Origin: Turnera subulata
Lineage: Eukaryota; Streptophyta; Magnoliopsida; Malpighiales; Passifloraceae
NCBI GenBank assembly: GCA_028386065.3
Contig: JAKUCV010007353.1
Coordinates: 1 to 64,000, forward strand
Direction: 5' to 3'
DNA: 64,000 bases
Shown: positions 10,831-22,079 of the stretch, piece after piece
Layout: each line of letters opens with the position of its first letter
How positions within the stretch are numbered: position 1 is the first letter of the stretch
Program-made: the position numbers and the translations under genes
The notes under the pieces: model-generated
What the model saw: only the letters and a program-made list of their open reading frames with translations
Database searches by the model: none
Told to the model about the DNA's origin: nothing

Positions 10831-12008
10831 TCAATCGTATGTGCACGAATTCTTGAGTGAGATTGGAACATTGACTTTCTTGGGACCAAACGTAATGTTA
10901 CACCCGATCTTCTTGTAGAATTTTGGTTTCACCAGCTTTCCCAGAACATAAGCTCTTGATCGGACAACAAAGTTGAGCTTTAGAGACACTGGCAATGTAG
11001 TTGTCCCCGTTGAACTGCTCAAACTAGCCCCACTTCCGTACAATGGAATCTTACTGCCCATCACCGGTATTAGCACCAATCTCTGGCTCTTCCTCGACTG
11101 GTAAAACCTTTTGATCTGCCCAATAGATTAAAACCCAGATCATCAAATTAGAGATAAAACCCCGGATCAGAATCTTTGATTCTCTAGCAATTACTGAAGA
11201 TAATAAAAGGTTAATCAGAAGTTTAATGACTCACAGATCCTGAGGCTATAGTGATCTCAGAGTAGGAAAGATCCACGGGGGTTGATGTTACGTGGACGCC
11301 GAAGAATGTGCCTGTGTTACGATAGTGCATCCTTACTGTTGCGTTGACTGTGATCATATCAGTTGCCACTCCAGTAGCATCAGACCCAGCTTGGATCCTG
11401 AATTGCTCAATTGTTATACTCTGCGCAAAAAGAAAAAAGATGAAACAATGGATCAAACCCAAATCCCAGTGCAAGACAAAATGTGAAGTAAGATTAACTA
11501 CAAATACAAACGCCCATACCTTCATTGTGATCTTGGGTTTTTGAGGCTTACTAGCACCCCAAAGAATCAAAGCAAAGAAAGAGAAGAGAACAAAGAATCC
11601 AAGGACGAAAGCAGGGAAGTAGCAGCGGCGAGGGATTAAGCCTGTTTCACGCTCTTCATCCTCAAGCAGGCCTTCTTCTTCGATCACATCACACTCTTTC
11701 TTCTGCCCCTTCCTGTTCCCGCCGCCCCTGGACGCATCGTTGGGCGAGATCTTACGCGATCCGGGCTTCAACGACCCGGAAAACCTGCTGGAGGAGGACT
11801 GCCGGGAGTGGCGACCCACGGAGGAGTGGGAGTGGGGAGGGGATCCCATGGGGCTGAGCACCGGGGTGGAGTGGAACGACGTCGTGGTCTTCTCCCCATC
11901 GTGCGAGTCTCGGGAGGGGCTCTGCACGTAGTACACCGGCCGGCGAGGGGACCTGGTGGGCGACGACGGAGCAAGGCTGGTCACCTCGGAGTCTGTCTTG
12001 GCGTGCAT
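10831..12008 (-). CDS. LEA_2 / NHL-type single-pass membrane protein (three exons)
   Basis: Coding exons are 11520-12008, 11235-11420 and 10831-11115; both introns have GT-AG borders and phase 0, giving 319 residues. The ATG at 12008 is chosen because it gives the family's conserved start MHAKTDSEVTSLAPSSPTRS; the frame open further upstream has no ATG. The N-terminal 140 residues are cytosolic, Ser/Pro/Arg-rich (YYVQSPSRDSHDGEK). A transmembrane helix follows (CYFPAFVLGFFVLFSFFALIL, about 142-162). The C-terminal half is the extracellular LEA_2 beta-sandwich domain: TDMITVNATVRMHYRNTGTF, then FVVRSRAYVLGKLVKPKFY. It matches the Arabidopsis At1g45688/At5g42860 family, whose precise role is not settled. 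It lacks the Pro/Lys-rich insert I recall in the Arabidopsis proteins. All domains are intact, so the gene is probably functional. Confidence 0.9.
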
Positions 12009-13928
12009 TCTGTGGTGTTTGTGAAAATCCTCACCCACAAACTAACACAAACCCAAAACAAAGCTCTTTGTCAAAGAAGCAGTCTTTGTCAGAATTAATA
12101 CGCAAAGAATACAACTTTTCTTAGTGGGTTTATGTCAAAACCTGAAGGAGATTTAATTTTCGGGGGATGGGGAGGAGGGTATAACGGGTGGAATGTTTTT
12201 AGAGTTTAGAGAGAGCAGGAGAGGGAGGAACACAAGTGCGGTTTGTCAGATTAGTGACAGTGTCATATGATGATATTGTGGTCTGAGGAAAAGAAGGTAA
12301 TAAGGAAGGAAGTAAACTAAACTAATTAGTCTCACCCGACAGCCACGTTACAGTTGGCACCGCACCACGAATCTTCGAAGTTGAGCCATTATTGTAGTGT
12401 GCGCTGCTGCTTCTATTGCCTGGATTGGAAAAAAAATAATCATAATGGTCCTATGGTTTGGTGGAATTTAAGAAGAGAGAAAATAATTGATTAGGGAAAT
12501 AATTTGTTTTTTGCAGAAAGTTATAGGGTAATCAGTTTAAGCTGTTTCCTTATTATGAAAAGAGGTTTTTCAAGTGGGAGTAACATCAATCGTTCCATAA
12601 TTTTTTTCCTGAGCAGATGTTTTTACAAACAGATATGAGATATTATGTATTGTGAAAGAAAAAGAATCGCATCCAAAAATTGTTTAATCCCATGATTAAT
12701 GTATTGGCTGGCAGGTAAAGGACATATAAGCGCATTGGAACAACTTAAATTTGGCTGGCAGACATATAAAAGCATTAATGAAGCAGCGTAATTTTGAGGT
12801 CCATCGTGCTTTAAAATTTTTGTTGAGGTCCATTAATGCAAAATTTATGCTACTAGTACTAGTTAAATAAATGTGAATGCGAAGTTTAGATGCGGACATT
12901 CTTTTAAGCAATGAAAAATTTACTTGTTTTCTACCAATTTATTCACTCCGATCCCAATTCCCAAAATTGATATTGTTTGTACCATTCTACTATGAGTTTG
13001 TCTAAATTAAAAAAAAACAAAGGCGAATGTTTCTTTTTAAAATTATTTATGTTTTTTGAAATACCATGATAAGTGAGACATATGATCTCCTATGCTCCAA
13101 TGGAAAAATATCATGGCCGAAGGCAAAACATGCCTGACAAATTTAAAAGATTTTTATTGCACATCATTATTTAAATGAAATGCAACCCCCAACAAGTTAC
13201 TCAAATTCTCAGCATATATCCTTGTTTTTTTTTTTGTCGAAAGTATCATAGGATTTTCTGCACTACAGAAACATAATGGTCGTTCCCTTAATTTTTCCTG
13301 TTTATGCCCCATCAGAATGGCAAAAGGAAAGGAAAGGAAGACAGAGTTCGTTCGTTCATCAGTATCTGAATGGGTTCCACTCCACATGAGACAGGTGAAG
13401 CCATATGATAGGATAAGAGTTCACATTATTCTAACCGACATCGGATTTATCCCTCGTTTGTTTAATTTCCTTTGCCTTTTTCTTTTGTCTTCTCGCCGTT
13501 TTGGGCATATTATTACTATTAATTTGCACCAAATGAAGAAACACAATATAACGGGATGGACAAAGATCCATTTTGAGGTTAGCTTGAAAAAGTAACGAGG
13601 CTGGCCCAAATGTTAATTAAGGGATACGGGACCTTTGAGTGTAGATTTTAGCAGGCCGCCGAAGCAACTCCCACGATCGAAGAGCCCAAATGAACAGGCC
13701 GACAATAACGTTTAGCTTTGCAAACTTGTGTCCCTTCCCATGTATTATCCACCGCCTAAGATAGAAAGAAATTCCGGCATCAGAAGATAAATAGCCCGAA
13801 GGCGGTGATGTGAAAGTAAAAGTGCCCAAAGAAACAATAACGGGAGTGAATAATCCAATCAAACTGTACATGTTTAAGGCTTAAGACATATGGGCAAAAT
13901 GAACATGCCAGTCTCCACAGAGAGGTTC
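12009..13928. other. Promoter side of the LEA_2-type gene, then intergenic DNA
   Basis: No gene is visible. The first 250 bp carry the 5' leader and a purine-rich stretch (gagagagcaggagaggg, about 12208). A small repeat, 'ggctggcag...acatata', occurs twice near 12708 and 12755. The rest is AT-rich with no recognisable element, up to the hAT target duplication. Confidence 0.5.
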
Positions 13929-13936
13929 CTCCTAAT
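13929..13936. repeat. hAT target-site duplication (left; right copy 15085-15092)
   Basis: Both copies read ctcctaat and directly flank the TAGGGATGGC termini. Confidence 0.9.
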
Positions 13937-15084
13937 TAGGGATGGCAAAAATCCCCATCAGCGCGGATCCCTGCGGGGATGGGAAATTTTTTTGCCCCGT
14001 GGGGCGGGGATGGGAGGATTTTTCTACCCGAGGATAATTCGCGGGGCGGGGCGGGGATCACACTCCCCGCCCTGCGTGGACCCGCAAAATTTGAAAAGGC
14101 CATTTTACCCCATATTACTAATGAATATATTTTTATAATTTTGGTATTTTAGTCATTTAATGTATATAAAAAATAATAAATCTAAACCTAAATCTTATCT
14201 TCTAAACCTCTCGCCGCCACACACCACACTCCATCTCCTCTTCCAGCTATCTCTCCCTCCCTCCCTCCCTCTTTCAATTCTTCATCATCCCTCACCCTCC
14301 ATCAATTTCTCCCTCTCTGTTCACTATCATCAACGCCGCCGTTCATAGGTCGGCCTCCGCCATTGTCCTCTCCCTCAATCTCTTCCCTGTCTCCCATCGC
14401 TGCCACTACAACAACCGGCACCCGATCTCTCCTCCTCCTCTGCAGCTCGCACCGCCGCCGCGACGATCACTGTTGGTCTCCACTTTGGCTTCTGACCCTC
14501 CGCCGATCTGCTGCTCGCCCTCCCTGACCACGTGGGTGTGTGGGTAAGGCCCAACAACAACCTCTACTCCTCTCCTCTCCACGATTTCTTTCTCTTTCTT
14601 TAACCGGATTTTTGTTGGATTAGACTAACCAGACTTTCGTTGTTGCTGTTTTGTGTTCTTTGGATGTGGCTTTGTTAATTTGGGTGCGATTTTGGGGGTT
14701 GTGGTGTCGGTGGATGGGAATCGTTGTGTGGGTGCTTGGTGAAGGTATTTCTGTGAAATCCGTCTTCTTTTTTGTTCTTATGTTTAGTTCTAATTCCTTT
14801 AGTTTTTTACTCGATATAGTTGTTGGATTAGTATGGACTATGTCTTATTTTTGTGGCCTGTGCTTTCTTGACAGAGATTTTGCCAGTGTTATGGTGTGTG
14901 TGATACCCGTATTTTGGATTAACTGGTGTTATTTTGTTCGGGGAATGGGGATCCGCGGGGATCTGCGGGGATCGCGGGGAGCGGGGACGGGGCTAAATTT
15001 TCCCCCGAGTGCGGGGAGCGGGGCGGGGCGGGGCGGGGCGGGGATTACTCTACCCGCTAATTCCCCGCCCCGTTGCCATCCCTA
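13937..15084. mobile_element. Non-autonomous hAT element with GC-rich ends and a possible captured gene segment
   Basis: The ends are inverted repeats starting TAGGGATGGCAA, flanked by a perfect 8-bp duplication ctcctaat (13929-13936 and 15085-15092), which is the hAT signature. Just inside each end are G/C-rich simple repeats (gcggggcggggcgggg type, about 13975-14080 and 14940-15070). There is no transposase frame. The centre (about 14200-14650) looks like the start of a cellular gene: a CT-rich leader, GC-rich sequence with ctccgcc and cgccgcc clusters, and a donor-like 'gtgggtaaggc' at about 14538. Only inference supports capture, as no protein is recognisable. Confidence 0.85.
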
Positions 15085-15204
15085 CTCCTAATACCGCGTA
15101 CAACGAGGTAGTTCCCAATAAAAAGCAGAATCATCCCTTGCATATCAAGTTAGTAGCCAAAGCATTACAATGCAGAAAAGCTAGATGACAAGCTGTATCC
15201 CTTC

Positions 15205-15995
15205 TGTTAGGGAAAATCGCACCAATTCAAGACAACAACAATCAACCGCAATCAAATGTGCAGCGAAATAACCCAATTAAACACTTTCTCCTCTTTGTGC
15301 CACCAAAATGAGATATCATAACCAAGCAATAAAATGCTAGCAATCAAAACTAACACAAGCACAACACTGAATATACGTGGAAAACCCCCAAGATGGGCTA
15401 AAAACCACGGGACCGAAGTCCGTCAATCTCCACTATCACAAATAACAATGGGTTTACAACAAATGTTCCTCTCTAGATAAAACTAGAGGCTAACACACTA
15501 GCAGCAACATCAAGACTAATGATCTTGGCTCTAACAACAAACTCATCACTATACAAGTAGATTACAAGCAACAAATTAGAGTGGAGGTGCGGGTAAGTCT
15601 CACCAAATGGGTATACATGAACACCCAGAAACATGAAGCTTCTCAACGATCAGCTCGTTCACTTTTTAGAGCTTGAAGAGGAGAACAACATACTGAAATT
15701 TCATCCAAATCGGACTTAGTTTGCTATCCGATCAACGCTTGCAAAGAGGTGAAGCACTCCCCCTTTTCTTCCCCTTTCAGCTCGTCAAAACTCCCACACT
15801 CTCCTTCTATTTTTTTCTTTCTTTTTGCTGCTACTGCACACAATACCACTCACTGTATTTTTATTCTTTTTTTTTTTGTTTTACCAACCAAGTCACGTGT
15901 GTGACTTGTCAAATGGCCTTACACCTTTTTTTTTTTTTATTAACCTACATTACTTGTTTACCCTTGGTCCATATGGGTTTGGACCTACCACAACA
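15205..15995 (-). repeat. Copia 3' LTR
   Basis: 791 bp. It starts tgttagggaaaatcgc and ends acctaccacaaca in plus sense. A polypurine tract (ctcctcctccaaac in plus sense) follows immediately inside at about 15998-16011, as expected for the 3' LTR of a minus-strand element. Confidence 0.93.
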
Positions 15996-16011
15996 ATCTC
16001 CTCCTCCAAAC

Positions 16012-17385
16012 TCATATGGAGGGCTCTACCAAGCCCGCTTGCTTTCGGTAAAAAACAAGCTTTTCCTTCGGTAGTGGCTTAGTCATCATATCGGAGCCAT
16101 TATCCTCCGTATGGATTTTCTCAACACACAATTGCTTCATCTCAATAGCTTCCCGTATCCATTGATACCGCACCTCAATGTGCTTGGACCTTGAATGAAA
16201 GGTAGGATTCTTACTGAGATAGATGGCACTTTGACTATCACAATGCACAACAAACTTGTCTTGACTAAGACCAAGTTCCTCAAGAAGTTTCTTCATCCAC
16301 ATAACTTCTTTTCCACCCTCTGTCAGGGCAATATACTCGGCCTCTGTAGTGGACAATGCTACACACTTCTGCAACTTTGATTGCCATGACACGGCACCCC
16401 CTGCAAAGGTCATCATAAACCCAGAAGTAGACTTCCTAGAATCAACATCTCCTGCCATATCCGCATCTGTGTACCCCTCAAGTATCGGAGTCCCATGGCC
16501 AAAGGATAAACACAAACTAAAAGTACCCCTGAGATACCACAATATCCATTTCACGGCCGACCAATGCTCTTTACCCGGATTAGACATGAACCGGCTAAAA
16601 ACCAACGACATAGGCAATATCCGGCCTAGTGTACATCATGGCGTACATCAAACTACCCACGGCTGACCCATAAGGCACTTTGTTCATCTCTTCCTTCTCT
16701 TGGTCACTTGTAGGACTTTGCTTGGAACTAAGCCTAAAGTGAGTCGCAAGTGGAGAACACACCGGTTTTGCCTTGCTCATGTTAAACCTATCAAGAATCT
16801 TCTCGATGTATCTTTCTTGAGACAACCATAATTTCTTCTTGTTTCAGACTCGTAGAGATTTTCATACCAAGTATTTGCTTTGCCGGTCCCAAATCCTTCA
16901 TTGCAAATGAAGTACTCAAAGCTTTCTTCAAACTTCAGATTTTCTTTGCATCATGGCCAACAATCAACATATCATCCATATATAGCAAGAGGATAATAAA
17001 ATTATCATCAGAATACCTCTTGACATAGACACAATGATCAGAGGTAGTCCTGCTGAACTCATGATCTACCATGAATGAGTCAAACTTCTTGTACCATTGC
17101 CTTGGAGCTTGCTTAAGACCATATAAGCTCTTCCTTAGCTTGCATACAAGGTTCTCTTTTCCCTTGACTTCAAACCCTTTCGGTTGCTTCATGTAGATTT
17201 CTTCCTCTAGCTCACCATGGAGAAAAGCCGTCTTCATATCTAGTTGTTCAATCTCCAAGTCCAAATGGGCGGCCAGACCCAAAACAACCCGGATAGAAGA
17301 CATCTTCACAACGGGAGAAAAGATTTCATTAAAATCAATCCCCTTCTTTTGACCAAATCCTTTTACAACCAATCTCACCTTGTAC
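16012..17385 (-). pseudogene. Copia pol, left part: reverse transcriptase and RNase H
   Basis: From the insertion junction the frame reads KVRLVVKGFGQKKGIDF, then FSPVVKMSSIR and QLDMKTAFLHGEL, then GLKQAPRQWYKKFD, then the catalytic LLLYMDDMLIVG (YMDD). After a stop or frameshift (about 16830-16930) it resumes at RYIEKILDRFNM and SPTSDQEKEEMNKVPYGSAV. A second frameshift near 16600 leads to RNase H: YTDADMAGDVDSRKSTSG, VALSTTEAEYIALTEGGKEV, HIEVRYQWIREAI. All Copia landmarks are present and in order. The N-terminal end of the reverse transcriptase lies across the 29.6-kb insertion at 46951 onward. Confidence 0.9.
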
Positions 17386-18030
17386 CTTGGTGTGAACACC
17401 CAAATTTGACCCATGTATTTCCTACTAAAATTGAATTTTGAACATGTTGGAACTTAGGATTAATGAGATGATTTGGTCCTAGGAGTAAGGCACGTCAAGA
17501 ATTTATTTTAGTGGAAATAATGCATTTTGGGTGATTTGAGCCCTTGTATATTGGAATGCTAGGATTAATTAAGATGATTTAATCTTAGGGTAAAAATATA
17601 TAATAAGGTTTATTTACACTAAAATGTGTTTATTTCATTACTTGGGCCTTTTATCTATCTTTAATCCAATTTTAATGAGATGATTTATCTTTGGGTTGAG
17701 GATGGGTTAAAGGGCACAAGTTAATGAATCCTCCAGAGTTTGATTAGCCCATTAACACATTTCTTGCAGGTTAATTTAAGCTCTGATTTTCATGGAAAAT
17801 CAGAGTTAAATCATCATTTAATTAGATTTTGTGTTTTTGGTATGATTTTGGCTTGAATGGGTGTCAATGTGTAATCTATTAATTAGGAGATGATTGAGAG
17901 GAGTAGTAATCAAGAAAGCAGAGGATTCTAGGCAGTATAGGGGTTAATTACACGGTAGGATCAATCAGGGAGGAATTAGGGGAGAATCGGGACCGAAAAA
18001 GAAAAGAACGGGTGAGACGAGTAGGCGCGG

Positions 18031-18135
18031 GGCGGTCATCACGGGATGACCGCCGGGCCTGGGCGGTCTTCCACCCATGACCGCCCGGCCTGGCTGTCAT
18101 CCATAGGATGACCGCTGGCCATGGCGGTCATGCAC
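18031..18135 (+). promoter_or_regulatory. Cluster of GCGGTCAT/ATGACCGC palindromes in U3
   Basis: Three consecutive inverted repeats: arms GGCGGTCATC / GATGACCGCC (18031-18054, 4-nt loop), arms GGGCGGTC / GACCGCCC (18061-18086), and an imperfect third with the same core (18093-18115), then a lone half site near 18123. They lie 130-230 bp upstream of the TATA box. The first two pairs are kept in the right LTR at 23878-23933; the third has decayed there. Confidence 0.7.
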
Positions 18136-18258
18136 ACCTAGAAACGCATTTTCTCCCCGATTTTCGCCCGTAATCTGATTCTACTCGGTTTTGGCCCAGA
18201 TTTTTTTGCCATTACCTTGATCATTAAGTTGGTCCACGACCCTAGGCTACCCAGAACA

Positions 18259-18269
18259 CTATAAATAGG
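18259..18269 (+). promoter_or_regulatory. TATA box of the Tat/Ogre-like LTR
   Basis: ctataaatagg, a strong plant TATA consensus, with the same motif in the right LTR at about 24106-24116. Transcription would start near 18290, setting the R region. Confidence 0.75.
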
Positions 18270-18330
18270 ACCCTTCTCTCACATTTCAGAGGACACGTTC
18301 TATTACACAAACACTCTTAATAATGCTTTG

Positions 18331-18361
18331 AAGCTTGGAGAAACTCTATCTCTCCAAGCTT
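18331..18361 (+). other. Long-stem hairpin in the predicted R/U5 region
   Basis: Arms AAGCTTGGAGA and TCTCCAAGCTT pair over 11 bp around a 9-nt loop, about 70 bp downstream of the TATA box. The identical hairpin is at 24178-24208 in the right LTR. It would be present at both ends of the genomic RNA. Confidence 0.75.
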
Positions 18362-19018
18362 AAGAAATAGTTCCATAGGCAAAACTCTGGCAGAATTTCG
18401 TGGGTAGCATCATCCATTGAAAGCAGATAAAGGGAAAATCAAGAAGAACTCCAAGATTGAGATGAGGAGTGGGAGGAAATTGTGTGGGAGGCACAACCCA
18501 AACCAAGGAGCTAGAGGAGGGCTACGAGAGGTAATCCTAATCCCTTTTTGTCTGACCAATTATTGTTGAGATGTTGATGTTGATGATGATGTGACTGTTG
18601 TGATGCCATGTCAAGAACTACGTGGGCTTTGAACCCGGTCGCCGGGGTACGTAGGTGGTTTCTAGTAGTGGAAACTGAAGCCCAATCTTCTTCTTCTCCC
18701 CTTTCTTTTTAATATTCAGTTATTATGTGTTTTGGTGCTCACACTTGCACAAGGCATACAAAATCCTCTAATTGCACAAAGTTTTACCCCAACATGGATG
18801 GGTGCCTAATACCTTCCCATCCATGATGAATCCCCGGGTCCAGCATCTTTGGTTCGTTATCCAGTTTCCTAAATGGAGTCACATGAAGGGGTTTTCCTAA
18901 GTTTTTGTCCCTTAATAAAATTTGGGTGGCGACTCCAAAGATGTTGGATGATGGTTATGAAGAAGGTGTAAAGGAAAAGTGAATAGGCCCAAGTGATTTT
19001 AGGTCGGGTATTCACAGC

Positions 19019-19036
19019 TGGCGACTCCACTGGGGA
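19019..19036 (+). other. Primer-binding site of the Tat/Ogre-like element
   Basis: TGGCGACTCCACTGGGGA two bases after the LTR end. It differs from the iMet-type sites of the other elements here and is the type I recall for Tat/Ogre elements (tRNA-Arg). Confidence 0.75.
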
Positions 19037-21700
19037 TTTTGAGGATTCAAGAAACTTTGTGCAATTATTGAATTTTGTATGCCTTTTTATGTGTCATCAT
19101 AAATGCCCTGCATTCATGATAAATATTGTGAAGCCCTTACCGTAAGAAGGCCTGGGGATCCAAGTCCGTTACAATGCTTTCTTTAAGCGATAGTGGCTTG
19201 TGTGAACCGGTTTCTCGCTGCTCAAGCAATGATAGGGATTAATGGGCCCCAGACCTCACGATATCCTTTATAACATGTCAGTAGGTCAAAGTATTCCTTA
19301 GCAGCAGTCTTTCAGCCCCCAACCAGCTGCATACCCTGAGCATCTCATACATATTGAATAAATAAGTGGTACGTGCATTTTTTTGTGTGATTATTTTTGT
19401 GGATTCGTGTATGTGTAAATAGAGTGTTTTTATTTTGATAAATCAGAAAAACAAATAAAAAAAATATAGCGGGACCGCCGTGCTAACTCTGCGTAGGGTG
19501 CTACATCGCATGGTGTGAATTGATGAGTCTAGGAAAGGAACCCAAGGGGAGTAAGTATGCATGTCTAAGCCGATGATATTTTTTCTGGTGTTGCTTCCTA
19601 GTTGATATGTTCAGTTGGTCTACCTTGTTTTAGGGAATCTCTATTTGCATACATTGAACATTGCATCACATGTTTTTCAAATCAAACAAATCGAGCCGAG
19701 GTGTATCGTCCTTGTTGAAACTTAAGTTTTCTTGAAAAGGAAAAGAGATTATTTTTAAAGAAAAGAAACATGTTTTGCGAGTGTATTCCAACATGGTTTC
19801 CACCAATTGTTTTCTTGAAATAAAACAAAGCTTAAGTCTAGGACTCTTGATGGCCATAAACCGATCGATTGAAAATCCTACATTTAGGACACCATGAGTG
19901 AAAAAATAATTTTTTAAAAACCCACCAATTGCCATGATTAAGGGGAATTTTGTTGATGGATGGCCAACGATGATTCTTGGAGTTTTGAACTTTTTGTGCT
20001 GCTTAACCCGACGTTTGTTTTTCCGAACACCCTATGCATATCTTTTTGAAAAACATCTTGACGTCAACATCTGTATCCTAGAACAAATTGCCAGGCCTTT
20101 TCAAAGCAAATTTCTCATATGGTTTCTCGATAAAGGATATGATTTAGGCCCTCTTTGCTTAAGCCTGCATGCCAACAAAAGCCTACCCAGTAGCATCATC
20201 CCTCGATAAACTCTCTTTGAGCCTATAACGTGATAGACGACTTTTCTTTGACTACCTACATCAACTCACCATTAACCCTTTGAGCCCTCTCTATGGCTAT
20301 TGTATATTTTTCTTTCATGAATCATACCCGTTTCAAAACCCATTGGGAAGATCCCATTACGAGCTTTTACCGAAGAATTTTTCAAAGTCAAGTGCACATC
20401 GATCTCTAGACATCCAAGATGGTCCATGCAACGAATTGCTTCAAGAATAGTATGAAATGCCGAAGTACACACAAGGAGAAATCACCAGATTCAGATAACT
20501 AATGACAGAAGAAAAAAGCAAATATGTGCACAAGTAGAATTGTTTTGAAGCAAGAAGAATTTTCAAGAATGGTATAAAATGCCAAGGTGCACACAAGGAG
20601 GAATTGCAAAATTCAATCACCGAAGGTCCTTAAATACAAAGGAGAAATCGTCAAAGCTCCCGAAGTTGATATCAGCAATCCAAACAAAGACAAAAGAGGA
20701 ACGAATGTGTGCACAAACAATCATTTTGAAGAAAGAAAGATGATCAACTCAAGATTGGATGTCAATCAAAAAGTGCACTTTGAGAATACTTTGGTTTTCT
20801 TAGTAGAAGCTCGACCTTCCTAAACGTGATTTTGAACTTTGAATCCCTCACTATCCTCTCTTTGATGAACCTCTACACATAACCCCATTACAACCTTTGA
20901 TGAAAGACCTATTGATCTTTTTGAGAATGTCTATATACAATAGTGGAGTTTAGGCCTAGAATTTGCCTATGGGTTTTTTTAAAATTTTTTTTATGACGTC
21001 AAATCATACTTGCATATGGGATCTTTCCTTTTTAGGGTTGTTACTCTAAAATGTTTTTTTTGAACTCTAAAGAGAGTCCTTGATTGGGTGTCTTGATCTA
21101 AGTCCTCTTCAGTCAGCGATTTGGTGGAGATTTTCAAAACCTCTAATTTGAAGTATCTTTTCACTACTCATGGGGTACTTATGGAAGAAGAAAAACATTC
21201 ATGGTCATCGGGAGTCTTTAGCCTCAAGCTTTTTCATTTTAATGGGATAACTCGCTCTTTGAAATTGTTTAACTTTCACCTTGGCCTGAATAACTTCCAA
21301 TGCTCATGCATCATACTAGGGGCACTTGCATCCAAACGCACTATGTAAATATAAGGTAGCACTTGCTTTCAAGAAGCAGACATATCATGTAGAGCTAGGA
21401 AGCACTTGCATTCGAGGAGAAAAGAGAGAAGATGAGAAAAGAGAAGAAGAAGAGCGAGAGATAGAAAAAAGGAGAGAGAAGGGATCGAGAGAAGAGAGGA
21501 GGAGAGAGAAATGAAAGAGAGAGGAAGAAGACAAACATGTCATGGCACTCACATGTAGAAACTAGGGGCATCTCCATGCATTGAAAAGACAAACACATTA
21601 TAGGCATGCTCATGCATCACATACATATAGACTAGGGATTCCTTGCTAAGGTAGATTTTATTGAGAATAGATGATCAATGAAGGTGACAACATCATAAAT
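19037..21700 (+). other. Non-coding internal region of the Tat/Ogre-like element
   Basis: No frame resembles gag, protease, reverse transcriptase or integrase on either strand; the longest frames are under 95 codons and unconserved in character. A short internal duplication ('tgaaatgccgaagtacacacaagg' type) lies near 20452 and 20575. A GA-rich tract runs about 21410-21535. Confidence 0.6.
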
Positions 21701-22079
21701 CCATCATTTAACGTAAAATTGCATTCCCAAGGGCTCATGACTGGAGGGGCATGGCATGCCCGACTTCTTAAAAGACCTCATTTGTAGAATTACGGGCATG
21801 TCATGCCCGCACCTGAGATGTAGATCACCTGTAGACTCTAGGGGCATGGCGGTCCTCAGCTTTTGATGTTAATGATTGATGTTGGGCATTCTTAAGAAGA
21901 TGTAAGGCCCAGTTTTTCATAAAATTGATGTGTGTTGTCTTGGGCATTCAAGGAGATGTAAGCCCTAACTTTTGTTGATGAGTTTGGGCATTCTCAATAA
22001 AACGAGTTGTAAGGCCCTACCTTTTTTGTGAAATGATGCCAGGGGCATGCTACCCCATGATTTGAATTGTATAATTTTC

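Larger units (their letters stand above)
17391..19016 (+). repeat. Left (5') LTR of the Tat/Ogre-like element
   Basis: 1626 bp, TGTGAACACC...GGTCGGGTATTCACA. It contains GC-rich palindromes (18031-18135), a TATA box (ctataaatagg, 18259-18269), a long-stem hairpin (18331-18361) and the U5 end. The right LTR repeats the sequence from its position 139 onward with few changes. Confidence 0.9.

Noticed and set aside
19934..20209. Frames within the Tat/Ogre-like internal region as remnant gag or pol
   Set aside because: No gag, protease, reverse transcriptase or integrase motif could be found in any frame.
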